7,397 nt of DNA from an uncultured Asticcacaulis sp. (GCA_946480525.1 CAMLLA010000206.1:1-7397); one strand, 5' to 3'; positions 1-7,101 are shown, counted from the first letter of the stretch. Notes: generated from the sequence alone by a model not told the origin. Translations and numbers: made by a program.

Positions 1-385
1 CGCCGCCCATGCCCTTGACGAGCTTGCCCGGGATCATCCAGTTGGCGATGTCGCCGTTTTCGGCCACTTCCATGGCGCCGAGAATGGTCAGGTCGATATG
101 GCCGCCGCGTATCATGGCGAAGCTGTCGGACGACGAGAAGAAGGCCGTTTCGGGGAGTGCCGTGACCGTCTGCTTTCCGGCATTGATCAGGTCGGGGTCG
201 ACCTCATCGTCGTAAGGGAACGGGCCCATGCCCAGCATGCCGTTTTCTGATTGGAAAGTGACGGTCATGCCTTCGGGAATATGATTGGCGACCAGGGTCG
301 GGATGCCGATGCCCAGATTGACATAGAAGCCGTTTTGCAGTTCCTGTGAGGCACGCTCGGCGAGTTGTTCTCTTGTCCAGGCCAT
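1..385 (-). CDS. scoB: 3-oxoacid CoA-transferase subunit B (partial, C-terminus beyond the left edge)
   Basis: Beta subunit of a class I CoA-transferase, which with the A subunit moves CoA between succinyl-CoA and a 3-oxoacid such as acetoacetate in the cytoplasm. The first 128 residues are visible, of roughly 210 usual for the family. The N-terminus [12 protein letters not shown], the glycine-rich [12 protein letters not shown] (about 23-34) and the active-site segment [12 protein letters not shown] (44-55) are all present. In the family the Glu of SENG, here E47, forms the glutamyl-CoA thioester. A later segment, [14 protein letters not shown], is also typical. The start is secure: an AAAGGAGG Shine-Dalgarno lies 5 nt upstream, and the ATG follows the scoA TAG stop with no gap, which indicates translational coupling. 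A 3-oxoadipate CoA-transferase (PcaJ-like) cannot be excluded by eye, because the two groups share these motifs and no other pca genes are visible. Confidence 0.93.
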   Translation of the reverse strand, partial: MAWTREQLAERASQELQNGFYVNLGIGIPTLVANHIPEGMTVTFQSENGMLGMGPFPYDDEVDPDLINAGKQTVTALPETAFFSSSDSFAMIRGGHIDLTILGAMEVAENGDIANWMIPGKLVKGMGG

Positions 386-1147
386 CTATGCCTCCTTTGA
401 GCGCGTATTTTCTTGCGCTAACGCTTCGCTCTTTGAGCGCACAGTGCGCTGCTCGATACGCTTTTCGAACGTGCCCTGGACGATGCGGTCGATATAGATG
501 CCGGGCGTGTGGATGTGGTCGGGATCGAGCGAGCCGGTTGGCACGATCTCCTCGACCTCGGCGACGCAGACCTTTCCTGCCGTCGCCATCATCGGGTTGA
601 AGTTGCGCGCCGTCTTGCGGAAGATCAGGTTGCCGCGCTCATCGCCCTTCCAGGCCTTGATGATGGAAAGGTCGGCGACCAGGCCGGTTTCCAGCACGTA
701 GTCGCGATCGCCAAACCGCTTGATGTCCTTGCCTTCGGCGACGACCGTGCCGACGCCGGTCGCGGTGTAAAAGCCGGGGATGCCTGCGCCGCCCGCGCGG
801 ATGCGTTCAGCCAGGGTGCCTTGTGGATTGAATTCGAGCTCCAGTTCGCCGGCCAGGAACTGCCGCTCAAACTCCTTGTTCTCTCCAACATAGGAGCTGA
901 TCATCTTTTTGATCTGCCGTGTGGTCAGAAGCTGACCCAGGCCGAAACCATCCACCCCGGCATTATTGGAGATGACGGTCAGGCCGGTAACGCCGGACTC
1001 ACGCAGGGCGGCAATCAGGTTTTCCGGGATGCCGCACAGGCCGAAGCCGCCGGACATGACGGTCATGCCGTCAAATGTCAGGCCGTCGAGCGCGGTTTTG
1101 ACGTCCGGCCATACCTTGGAAATGGGTTTGAAATCGGTGTCGGGCAT
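386..1147 (-). CDS. scoA: 3-oxoacid CoA-transferase subunit A
   Basis: Alpha subunit of the same CoA-transferase, 253 residues, complete and of normal length. Residues 27-42 (DGMTVMSGGFGLCGIP and following Glu) match the class I CoA-transferase signature around GGFxxxGxP. Further family segments are NNAGVDGFGLG (61-71), QGTLAERIRAGGAGIPGFYT (109-128), ARNFNPMMATAGK (180-192) and HTPGIYIDRIV (213-223). The basic tail, EKRIEQRTVR, is usual for SCOT A subunits. The ATG at 1147 is chosen because GGAGGT lies 4 nt upstream; an in-frame GTG six codons earlier would put that site inside the gene. The succinyl-CoA:acetoacetate reaction is the best guess, implying ketone-body or polyhydroxybutyrate turnover; 3-oxoadipate is the alternative substrate. 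An 83-nt gap separates it from the reductase gene upstream, the widest break in the leftward run. Confidence 0.94.
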   Translation of the reverse strand: MPDTDFKPISKVWPDVKTALDGLTFDGMTVMSGGFGLCGIPENLIAALRESGVTGLTVISNNAGVDGFGLGQLLTTRQIKKMISSYVGENKEFERQFLAGELELEFNPQGTLAERIRAGGAGIPGFYTATGVGTVVAEGKDIKRFGDRDYVLETGLVADLSIIKAWKGDERGNLIFRKTARNFNPMMATAGKVCVAEVEEIVPTGSLDPDHIHTPGIYIDRIVQGTFEKRIEQRTVRSKSEALAQENTRSKEA

Positions 1148-1230
1148 ACTCACCTCCAGATGCACGATTTGGGGGCAGCTAAGCCGAAACCGATACCCCT
1201 GTCACGCGATAAATGCTGCGTTGCAAACGG
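1148..1230 (-). other. Intergenic gap before scoAB, possible own promoter or leader
   Basis: These 83 bases separate the reductase stop from the scoA ATG and hold the scoA Shine-Dalgarno (GGAGGT, minus strand, 1152-1157). On the minus strand a GTGACA resembles a -35 box, but no good -10 stands 16 to 18 nt after it, so no promoter is called. A stem-loop overlaps the upstream edge and is listed separately. Other junctions in the leftward run are 27 nt or less, so scoAB may be transcribed partly on its own. Confidence 0.4.
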
Positions 1231-1240
1231 TTATTGCAAC
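1220..1240 (-). terminator. Stem-loop over the reductase stop codon (weak terminator or processing hairpin)
   Basis: GTTGCAA at 1220-1226 and TTGCAAC at 1234-1240 are perfect 7-bp inverted repeats around a 7-nt loop. The TAA stop of the reductase gene (1231-1233) lies in the loop. On the minus strand no run of T follows the hairpin and the stem is AT-rich, so it is not a convincing intrinsic terminator. It could slow or stabilise the 3' end of the upstream message, or it may be chance, since TTGCAA is itself a palindrome. Confidence 0.3.
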
Positions 1241-2454
1241 AGGGGTTTCAAAGGGGCATCCGGATCCGCGAGCACAGTGGCGTCGAGCCCAGTCTTCCCT
1301 TTGGAAATCAACAGTTTCGCCGCCATGAAGTCGGCCGGACGGGAAACGCATTCGGCGCAGCGCACGCGGCCGTCGTTGTCGAGGTGAAACACGCTGAACG
1401 CGCCCGATGCCGGATCGCCGCGAACGACCGGCGTCGCGCCAGGCGTCAGGAGCCCGGCAATCTGGAGCTTGTGGTCGTACTGATCGGACCAGAACCATGG
1501 CGTCTCTACGACAGGCGGTTTGAAGCCGGTAATGGCGGCGGCGGCTTGTTTGGCCTGTTCCAGTGCATTCGGCACGCTTTCGAGGCGGAACCGGCCGTCA
1601 TAGAAGGGCAGGGTGCGTGATGTCACGTCGCCGATGGCGAAGATGGATGGATCCGAGGTGCGCGCCTGTTCGTCAACGACGATGCCGTTGCCGGTCTCGA
1701 GCCCCGACGCTGCCGCCAGATCATCCGCCGGCAGCGCGCCGATGCCGACCAGCAGCAGGTCGAATGCGTGTTGGCTACCGTCGGTGAGATGGACGATCTT
1801 CTTGTCGCCGTCGCCAAGGCCCAGTTCACTGACCTGGGCGCCGGTGACAACGCTAACGCCATGCGCGCCGTGCGTGGTGGTGAAGAAGCTGGACAGCGCT
1901 TCGGACGCAACGCGCGCCAGGATGCGCGGTTCCCGTTCGAAGACCGTGACCTCACAGCCAAGATATCGGGCCGACGCAGCGACTTCCAGTCCGACGTAGC
2001 CGGCGCCGATCAGGCCGATATGGTGGCCGGGCGCCAGAACGGACTTGAGGCGTTCGGCGTCGTCAAGTGTCCTCAGCAGGTGGTGCGGAACGTGGTCGAC
2101 GCCCCTGGCAGGGAAGGGGCGAGCCTTGGAACCGGTGGCAATGATCAGGTGGTCGTAGGCGATATGTTCGCCGGAAGCAACCGTGACGGTCGTTGCGGTG
2201 CGATCGATGGCGTAGGCGTGCGTGTTCAGGCGTACAGTAACACCCTGATCCGCGTAGAAGGTCTCACCGCGCAGGTAGAGGTCTTCCAGAGACGCTTCGC
2301 CCTTAAGCCACGCCTTTGACAAGGGCGGGCGCTGATAAGGCAGATAGGGCTCGTCGCCGATCAGGGTGATATTGCCCTCAAAACCATACTGGCGCAGGAA
2401 TCCCGCTGCCGCCCCGCCGGCATGACCGGCGCCGATAATGATGACGTCCGCCAT
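1231..2454 (-). CDS. FAD-dependent NADH:ferredoxin reductase (rhodocoxin/putidaredoxin reductase type)
   Basis: A 407-residue flavoprotein of the family that passes electrons from NADH through FAD to a 2Fe-2S ferredoxin or rubredoxin serving a P450 or ring-hydroxylating oxygenase. In order: an FAD Rossmann motif near the start (IIGAGHAGG, 6-14), the family stretch PYLPYQRPPLSKAWL (36-50), ATGS (106-109), an NAD-binding fold IGLIGAGYVGLEVA (146-159) with an acidic residue at the end of the second strand (VFERE, E173) favouring NADH over NADPH, and IFAIGDV (271-277), where D276 would bind FAD. The C-terminal reductase domain starts around TPWFWSDQYDHKLQIAGL (318-335). There is no CxxC redox pair. 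The ATG is 1 nt after the folD stop, with GGAGGG 8 nt upstream inside the folD coding end. No ferredoxin or oxygenase gene is in the window, so the partner is unknown. Length and motifs look intact. Confidence 0.9.
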   Translation of the reverse strand: MADVIIIGAGHAGGAAAGFLRQYGFEGNITLIGDEPYLPYQRPPLSKAWLKGEASLEDLYLRGETFYADQGVTVRLNTHAYAIDRTATTVTVASGEHIAYDHLIIATGSKARPFPARGVDHVPHHLLRTLDDAERLKSVLAPGHHIGLIGAGYVGLEVAASARYLGCEVTVFEREPRILARVASEALSSFFTTTHGAHGVSVVTGAQVSELGLGDGDKKIVHLTDGSQHAFDLLLVGIGALPADDLAAASGLETGNGIVVDEQARTSDPSIFAIGDVTSRTLPFYDGRFRLESVPNALEQAKQAAAAITGFKPPVVETPWFWSDQYDHKLQIAGLLTPGATPVVRGDPASGAFSVFHLDNDGRVRCAECVSRPADFMAAKLLISKGKTGLDATVLADPDAPLKPLLQ

Positions 2455-2455
2455 G

Positions 2456-3391
2456 TCAGACGCCCTCCGGTACCGGCAGGTGGTTCTGCAGACAGAAGGC
2501 CTTGAGCGTATTGTTCAGCAGGCAGGCGATAGTCATGGGGCCTACACCCCTGGGAACCGGCGTGATAGCGAGTGCCCGCTCTTTTGCGGCGTCGAAATCG
2601 ACGTCGCCGACGACCTTGGATTTCGGACCTTCGGGCGTTTCGACCGTGATGCGGTTGATGCCGACGTCGATGACATAGGCGCCGTCCTTCACCCAGTCGC
2701 CCTGAACGAAGTGCGCGCGGCCGACGGCGGCGACCAGGATATCGGCGGACCGGCAGACCTCGGCCAGGTCCTTTGTCTTCGAATGGGCGATGGTGACCGT
2801 GCAGTCCTGGGCCAGCAGCAATTGCGCCATCGGCTTTCCGACGATGTTCGAGCGGCCGACGATGACCGCGTTCTTGCCGGCCAGGGTGTCGCCGAACTTG
2901 CCGGCTGCATCTTTCAGCAGCATCAGGGACCCCAGCGGCGTGCAGGGCACAATGCCGTCGAGGCCCACGGCCAGCTTGCCGGCGTTCGAGACGTGAAAGC
3001 CGTCGACATCCTTCATCGGGTCGATGGCGTCGATGACTTTCAGCGACGACATGTGCTTCGGCAATGGAAGTTGGACCAGGATGCCGTTCACGACCGGGTC
3101 GCGGTTCAGATCGGCGATCAGCGTAAGCAGTTCCGATTCGGACGTGGTGTCGGGCAGGCGAATGGTGCGTGACTCCATGCCGATCGCCAGGGTCTGCTCG
3201 CCCTTGTTCTTGACGTAGATCTGGCTGGCCGGATCTTCACCGACAATAACGACGACCAGGCAGGGTGGCGTTGGGTGGGCGGCCTTCAGGTCGGCGACGT
3301 GCTTCGCCAGGCGTTCACGCAGGGACGCCGCGTAACCGGCGCCATCGATGATATGGCCGCGATTATGGACAAGGTTGGAGAGGGCGGACAT
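2456..3391 (-). CDS. folD: Bifunctional methylene-THF dehydrogenase / methenyl-THF cyclohydrolase
   Basis: FolD oxidises 5,10-methylene-THF with NADP+ to methenyl-THF and hydrolyses this to 10-formyl-THF in cytosolic one-carbon metabolism, supplying purine and formyl-Met synthesis. The 311-residue protein has the catalytic-lysine segment [14 protein letters not shown] (50-63; K63 matches the catalytic Lys of E. coli FolD), GILVQLPLP (103-111), KDVDGFH (127-133), PCTPLG (149-154), the cofactor loop [15 protein letters not shown] (178-192), and VIDVGINR (240-247). The last signature reads [10 protein letters not shown] (280-289), with Arg (codon AGG) where the family almost always has Gly. The ATG at 3391 follows a GGAGG 4 nt upstream; an in-frame TTG at 3409 is less likely. 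It lies 14 nt after the hutG-like stop and 1 nt before the reductase start, so these genes are probably cotranscribed. Confidence 0.96.
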   Translation of the reverse strand: MSALSNLVHNRGHIIDGAGYAASLRERLAKHVADLKAAHPTPPCLVVVIVGEDPASQIYVKNKGEQTLAIGMESRTIRLPDTTSESELLTLIADLNRDPVVNGILVQLPLPKHMSSLKVIDAIDPMKDVDGFHVSNAGKLAVGLDGIVPCTPLGSLMLLKDAAGKFGDTLAGKNAVIVGRSNIVGKPMAQLLLAQDCTVTIAHSKTKDLAEVCRSADILVAAVGRAHFVQGDWVKDGAYVIDVGINRITVETPEGPKSKVVGDVDFDAAKERALAITPVPRGVGPMTIACLLNNTLKAFCLQNHLPVPEGV

Positions 3392-3405
3392 CTGTCCTCC
3401 AGAAA

Positions 3406-4236
3406 TCAAGTGCCCGGCAAGGCCTCAAGCATAGCCTCGACCAGTGGGCGAAGCGTGTGACTAAGGGGTGCCGCGAGACCTGCGTCATACAGGTGGGGCG
3501 TAGCCATGTTCAAGTAGGTGTCCTGAACAATTTCGATCTGGACGGCGTGAATACCGCGTTCCGGCTGCCCGTAATGACGGGTCGTATAGCCGCCTTTGAA
3601 ACGGCCGTCGACGATGTGGCTGTAGCGGTCCTGGCCTTGCCCCCAGTCCCGGATGACCTCGGCCAGGAGCGGAGAGGCGGAACGGCCGTCGTTCAGGCCG
3701 AAATTGAGATCGGGCAGGCGGCCTTCGAACAGGTTCGGAATCGACGGCCGGATGGAATGGACGTCGATCAGCAGTGCGTGGCCATGGCGGGCGGCGACGG
3801 CGTCGAGCGTCGCCCTCAGGCGGTCATGATAGGGGCGCCAGTAGAGGTCCCGTCTTCGAACCACTTCGCCCGCGTCGGGAACGGCGTGCGCGTAGATGGG
3901 ACGGCGGTCGAAGTCGCTCAAAGGACAAAGATCGGTCTCGAACCGGCCGGGATAGAGGCTGGCATTGTCCGGCGCGCGATTGAGGTCGATGACGTAGCGC
4001 GAATGGGTGGCGAAAAGGGTTGAGGCGCCGAGGTCGGTCGCAAAGTCGAACAGGCGGTGGACATGATAGTCCGTTTCATGAACGCCCAAGCCCGTCGCGT
4101 TGAACTGACCTGTCAGATACGGTGGGATATAGGTGCCGACATGAGGGGCAGAGATGACAAGTGGCCCTGTCCCTTCGACGAAGTCGAACAGGGCGATTTC
4201 ATCCGTGATCTGACGGCTGGCCTGCATGGTTGCCAT
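3406..4236 (-). CDS. hutG: N-formylglutamate amidohydrolase family protein
   Basis: Member of the FGase family, which hydrolyses N-formylglutamate to formate and glutamate, the last step of one histidine degradation route. Numbered from the ATG at 4236 (276 residues): [16 protein letters not shown] (26-41), [12 protein letters not shown] (54-65), [13 protein letters not shown] (78-90), [13 protein letters not shown] (155-167) and [19 protein letters not shown] (218-236). The His and acidic residues in these motifs are the likely metal and substrate ligands. Length is close to the family norm. The start is uncertain: ATG at 4236, ATG at 4227, and a TTG at 4263 directly abutting the GH16 stop are all in frame, and none has a good Shine-Dalgarno, so coupling to GH16 translation is plausible. 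No hutH, hutU, hutI or hutF is nearby, so histidine degradation is not supported by context and the true substrate may be another N-formyl compound. The gene symbol reflects family, not proven role. Confidence 0.85.
   Translation of the reverse strand: MATMQASRQITDEIALFDFVEGTGPLVISAPHVGTYIPPYLTGQFNATGLGVHETDYHVHRLFDFATDLGASTLFATHSRYVIDLNRAPDNASLYPGRFETDLCPLSDFDRRPIYAHAVPDAGEVVRRRDLYWRPYHDRLRATLDAVAARHGHALLIDVHSIRPSIPNLFEGRLPDLNFGLNDGRSASPLLAEVIRDWGQGQDRYSHIVDGRFKGGYTTRHYGQPERGIHAVQIEIVQDTYLNMATPHLYDAGLAAPLSHTLRPLVEAMLEALPGT
4165..4193 (-). other. Hairpin inside the 5' end of the hutG-like gene
   Basis: TTCGAC and GTCGAA (4174-4188 region, loop GAA) form a perfect 6-bp stem, and outer CCCTG/CAGGG arms continue it, giving about 11 paired bases with a 4-nt bulge on one side. 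It lies about 45 to 70 nt after the probable start codon. It could affect early translation or be a by-product of the codons for FDFVEGTG. Confidence 0.35.
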
Positions 4237-4263
4237 TGAGACGATTGCCTGGCTTTCTGTCAA

Positions 4264-5136
4264 TCACTGCTTTTGCCAAACGTGCACATAATCGACCTCC
4301 ATGCGCGCGGGAAAGGCTGTGTCGTCGATGCCTTGCTGCCCACCCCAGGCGCCGCCGACAGCGACATTGAGCAGCAGGTATTGCGGGGTATTATAAGGCC
4401 AGGTCTTCCAGTCGGCGCCCTTGGGTTTGTCCAGGCGATAGAAGGGCTTGCCGTCGACGAGCCAGGTCAGGCTGTCCGGCCGCCAGTCGAGCTGATAGTT
4501 GTGGAATTCGGTGCACAGGGTCGGCACTTCGACCTTGTCGCCCTTGGGAGATTTGGTGTCGACGGTGTGGCGCGAATGGGCGGTGCCGTAGATTGTCGTC
4601 GGCATAAAGCCGACGGATTCCATGATGTCTATCTCACCCGTGTCAGGCCATTGACCGGTCCCGAGCATCCAGATTGCCGGCCAGTGGCCACGACCGCACG
4701 GCAGCCTGGCGCGGATGTCGAAGAAGCCGTAGGTCCATTGCGCCCGGCCGCGCGTGACCAGCCGTGCCGACGAATATTTCTGGCCGCCAAAGTCGGCGAA
4801 GCCCGATACATCGTCGCGTCGGGCTTCGATGATCAGCCGGCCGTCTTCGACGCGGCTGTTTTCCGGACGGGCAAAGGCATAGTACTGCGCTTCGTTGTTC
4901 CACCAGCCGGCTTCGTTACGATCGATATCGTAATCCCATTTGGCCGGATCGGGCATGGCCCCGGCATCGAATTCATCCGACCAGACCAGTTCGTAACCGG
5001 TCTTCCTGGCAAGGACCGGCTGTTCGTCCCATGTCACTTCGTTCGCTTGTGTCGCCTTGGGTTGCGCGACCCAGAACGCACCAACGACGCAAGCGGCCAA
5101 AATTCCCACGCCTGCGATAATCCAATGCCTTGTCAT
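4264..5136 (-). CDS. Glycoside hydrolase family 16 protein, probable endo-beta-1,3-glucanase (laminarinase-like), exported
   Basis: A 290-residue retaining beta-glucanase of the GH16 fold. The catalytic motif is WPDTGEIDIMESVG (163-176), the ExDxxE pattern with E168 as nucleophile, D170 assisting and E173 as acid/base. Flanking GH16 landmarks are ELVWSDEFDAG (49-59), WWNNEAQYY (78-86), SARLVTRGRAQWTYGFFDIRA (123-143), GHWPAIWMLG (150-159), FHNYQLDW (211-218) and LLLNVAVGGAWGG (254-266). Substrate is probably a beta-1,3 or mixed-linkage glucan such as laminarin; motifs alone do not settle this. C147 and C208 could form a disulfide. The N-terminus (5-24) is hydrophobic and exported: it contains a lipobox-like LAAC (13-16), but hydrophobic residues continue after the Cys, so a membrane anchor or cleavage near ATQA (28-31) is also possible. 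The ATG has a weak AGGG site 8 nt upstream. It is first in the leftward run, behind a strong promoter. Confidence 0.93.
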   Translation of the reverse strand: MTRHWIIAGVGILAACVVGAFWVAQPKATQANEVTWDEQPVLARKTGYELVWSDEFDAGAMPDPAKWDYDIDRNEAGWWNNEAQYYAFARPENSRVEDGRLIIEARRDDVSGFADFGGQKYSSARLVTRGRAQWTYGFFDIRARLPCGRGHWPAIWMLGTGQWPDTGEIDIMESVGFMPTTIYGTAHSRHTVDTKSPKGDKVEVPTLCTEFHNYQLDWRPDSLTWLVDGKPFYRLDKPKGADWKTWPYNTPQYLLLNVAVGGAWGGQQGIDDTAFPARMEVDYVHVWQKQ

Positions 5137-5162
5137 GTGCGCCGCCCTGCTTAGATTGACGA

Positions 5163-5191
5163 ATCATAGGGCGCGGGCGACGGCTTGCCAA
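5163..5191 (-). promoter_or_regulatory. Sigma70-type promoter of the leftward operon
   Basis: On the minus strand, TTGGCA (5191-5186) and TATGAT (5168-5163) are separated by exactly 17 nt, each one base from the consensus hexamer. A transcript would start near 5156, leaving about 20 nt of leader before the GH16 ATG. An 11-base palindrome, GCTTG-C-CAAGC (5183-5193), covers the -35 box and could be an operator. Confidence 0.65.
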
Positions 5192-5214
5192 GCGCGATCC
5201 GAAAATGAGGCGAA

Positions 5215-7044
5215 ATGGATATCAAGCTCCTTACCATTACCTTCGTCTTCCTGATGGCCGGTTGCCTCATCGTCCCACTGGCCCAGCGCTTTCGCCTGGG
5301 ATCGGTGCTGGGCTACCTGATCGCCGGCATCGCCATCGCGCCTCTTGCCCGCACCGTCATCGGCGTCGACGCCGAAGGGATCATGCACTTCGCCGAAATC
5401 GGCGTCATCATGATGATGTTCCTGATCGGCATGGAGCTCGAACCCGCCGTTCTCTGGCGACTGAGGAAATCGATTATCGGGCTTGGCGGGTTGCAGGTGA
5501 CCCTGACCTCGGCGGCGCTTCTTGCGGTCGGCCTGATGATGGGCCAGACGTGGCAGGCGTCTTTGGCCATCGGCATGGCGCTGTCGCTGTCATCGACGGC
5601 GCTGGTCATGCAGATGCTGAATGAAAGGAACCTGACGCATACCCTGGTAGGGGAAACCTCGTTCTCCGTCCTGCTGTTCCAGGACATGGCCGTCATCCCG
5701 ATCCTGATCATCATTCCCTTGCTGGCCGCGGGAACAGGCGGGGCGGTCCACGCTGAGAGCCACAGCCTGATCGCCCACTGGCCCGTCTGGGCTCAGCCCC
5801 TGGCGGTGGTCGGCGTCATCGCAGCGGTGATCCTGGCCGGGCGCTACCTGTCGCGATATGTCTTCCTGGCGATTGCCAAGGCGAATTTGCGCGAAGTCTT
5901 CACTGCCATTTCCCTGGCCATCGTCATCGGCGTCACCATCCTGATGGAACTGGTCGGCATGTCGCCGGCGCTTGGGGCGTTTATCGCCGGGGTCGTCCTG
6001 GCCAGTTCGCAATACCGCCGCACAATTGAAACCGACATCGAACCGTTCAAGGGATTGCTGCTCGGCCTGTTCTTTATCTCGGTCGGCATGGGCATGGATT
6101 TCGGCGTGCTGATGAAACATCCGCTTGCCATGGTCGGCGCGGTTCTGGGGCTAATGACCGTCAAGGGACTGATCCTGTACATTCTCGGCAGCCGGTTCGG
6201 CGTGACGGGCGCGCAGGGCATAGGTCTCGCCATCGGCCTGGCCCAGGGCGGCGAGTTCGCCTTCGTCCTGCTTCAGTTGATCGGCGGGCTGAACATCATC
6301 GACGCCGAAGCTCAGAAGTTCCTGATCCTGCTGGTGGCGTTGTCGATCGGCTTCACGCCCATACTGGTTGCCCTGTTCAGCCGCTTCGTGATGCCGCGTT
6401 TCGTCAGCCAGCTACCGGATCGCGACTTCGATATCATAGACGAAACCAATCCGGTGATCATCGCGGGCTTTGGGCGCTTCGGTCAGGTGGTTGGCCGTTT
6501 CCTGCTGTCACAAGGCGTGGCCGTCACCGTTCTGGAAAAGAACCCGGACCAGGTCGAAACCGTCGGCCGTTTCGGTTTCAAAGCCTATTTCGGCGACGCC
6601 ACGCGCATGGACCTGTTGCACAGCGCCGGCATTCGTAAGGCGCGGATGCTGATCGTGGCCGTGGACGACGCCGATGCGGCAGTCGACATCGTCCGCCAGG
6701 TCAAGGAGCAACATCCGAAGCTTCTGGTCTTCGCACGGGCGCGTAACCGACGTCATGCCTACGACCTCCATAAGGCCGGCGTTGACGCCTATCACCGCGA
6801 AATGCTGGATGCCTCGCTGGCCCTGGCGCGCGAAGCCATGGTGGCGCTGGGCCGCGATGCTGCGGAGGTTCAGCGCAAGGCGGCGAAGTTCCTGGCGCAC
6901 GATATCCAGACGCTTAAAAAGTCGTTCGAATTCTTTGAGAGCGAGCCCGAACTGATCAATTTCGCCAAGCTGAGCCGCGAGGAACTGGAACGCATCCTGC
7001 GTGAAGACAAGCAGGATGGTGAAGCGCAGGACGCTCCGAATTGA
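5215..7044 (+). CDS. kefC: KefC-type potassium/proton antiporter, CPA2 family with C-terminal TrkA-N domain
   Basis: Inner-membrane monovalent cation:proton antiporter; Kef proteins release K+ and acidify the cytoplasm on electrophile stress, gated by glutathione adducts. The 609-residue length fits E. coli KefB/KefC. Residues 1 to about 395 are a hydrophobic multi-helix domain with GSVLGYLIAG (29-38), HFAEIGVIMMMFLIGMELEP (58-77), SSTALVMQMLNERNL (126-140), LLFQDMAVIPIL (153-164; Q156-D157 is the conserved transport pair) and GGEFAFVLL (345-353). The regulatory loop YRRTIETDIEPFKGLLLGLFF (267-287) resembles KefC but has Arg where E. coli KefC has His. Residues 413-540 form a Rossmann RCK domain: GFGRFGQ (418-424), acidic E441, GDATRMDLL (460-468), FARAR (506-510). 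A helical, charged tail follows (550-609). ATG at 5215 has GAGG 4 nt upstream. The KefF ancillary subunit is not visible. It is divergent from the GH16 operon; no clear own promoter was found in the 78-nt gap. Ligand gating by glutathione is inferred, not shown. Confidence 0.9.
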   Translation: MDIKLLTITFVFLMAGCLIVPLAQRFRLGSVLGYLIAGIAIAPLARTVIGVDAEGIMHFAEIGVIMMMFLIGMELEPAVLWRLRKSIIGLGGLQVTLTSAALLAVGLMMGQTWQASLAIGMALSLSSTALVMQMLNERNLTHTLVGETSFSVLLFQDMAVIPILIIIPLLAAGTGGAVHAESHSLIAHWPVWAQPLAVVGVIAAVILAGRYLSRYVFLAIAKANLREVFTAISLAIVIGVTILMELVGMSPALGAFIAGVVLASSQYRRTIETDIEPFKGLLLGLFFISVGMGMDFGVLMKHPLAMVGAVLGLMTVKGLILYILGSRFGVTGAQGIGLAIGLAQGGEFAFVLLQLIGGLNIIDAEAQKFLILLVALSIGFTPILVALFSRFVMPRFVSQLPDRDFDIIDETNPVIIAGFGRFGQVVGRFLLSQGVAVTVLEKNPDQVETVGRFGFKAYFGDATRMDLLHSAGIRKARMLIVAVDDADAAVDIVRQVKEQHPKLLVFARARNRRHAYDLHKAGVDAYHREMLDASLALAREAMVALGRDAAEVQRKAAKFLAHDIQTLKKSFEFFESEPELINFAKLSREELERILREDKQDGEAQDAPN

Positions 7045-7055
7045 ATTCTGACACG

Positions 7056-7091
7056 CCGGAAGCTTACCTCGACGACAAGGGTGGCTTCTGG
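7056..7091 (+). promoter_or_regulatory. Hairpin touching the ribosome-binding site of the downstream gene
   Basis: CCGGAAGC (7056-7063) pairs with GCTTCTGG (7084-7091), 8 bp with one G-U pair, and an inner ACC/GGT (7066-7068 with 7080-7082) extends it. The 3' arm includes the first GG of the GGAG Shine-Dalgarno (7090-7093) of the next gene, so folding could limit its translation after kefC. No T-run follows, so it is not a standard terminator. Confidence 0.4.
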
Positions 7092-7101
7092 AGATGTCAA
7101 A

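Noticed and set aside
1220..1240. Intrinsic terminator after the reductase gene
   Set aside because: The stem is only 7 bp and AT-rich, with no following T-run on the minus strand; it is kept only as a weak stem-loop feature.
509..1387. 292-codon open frame on the plus strand, opposite scoA and the reductase end
   Set aside because: It is fully antisense to genes with clear family motifs, shows no recognisable domain, and is explained by GC-rich codon use on the other strand.
2438..3172. 244-codon plus-strand open frame opposite folD
   Set aside because: The folD protein is unmistakable on the minus strand; the antisense product is low-complexity and Gly/Asp/Val-rich, as expected for a shadow frame.
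4273..5154. 293-codon open frame on the plus strand, opposite the GH16 gene
   Set aside because: It mirrors the GH16 coding sequence, has no known motif and lacks a convincing ribosome-binding site.
5156..5161. TTGACG on the plus strand as a -35 box for kefC
   Set aside because: No acceptable -10 hexamer lies 16 to 18 nt downstream (the region is GC-rich), so no kefC promoter is called.
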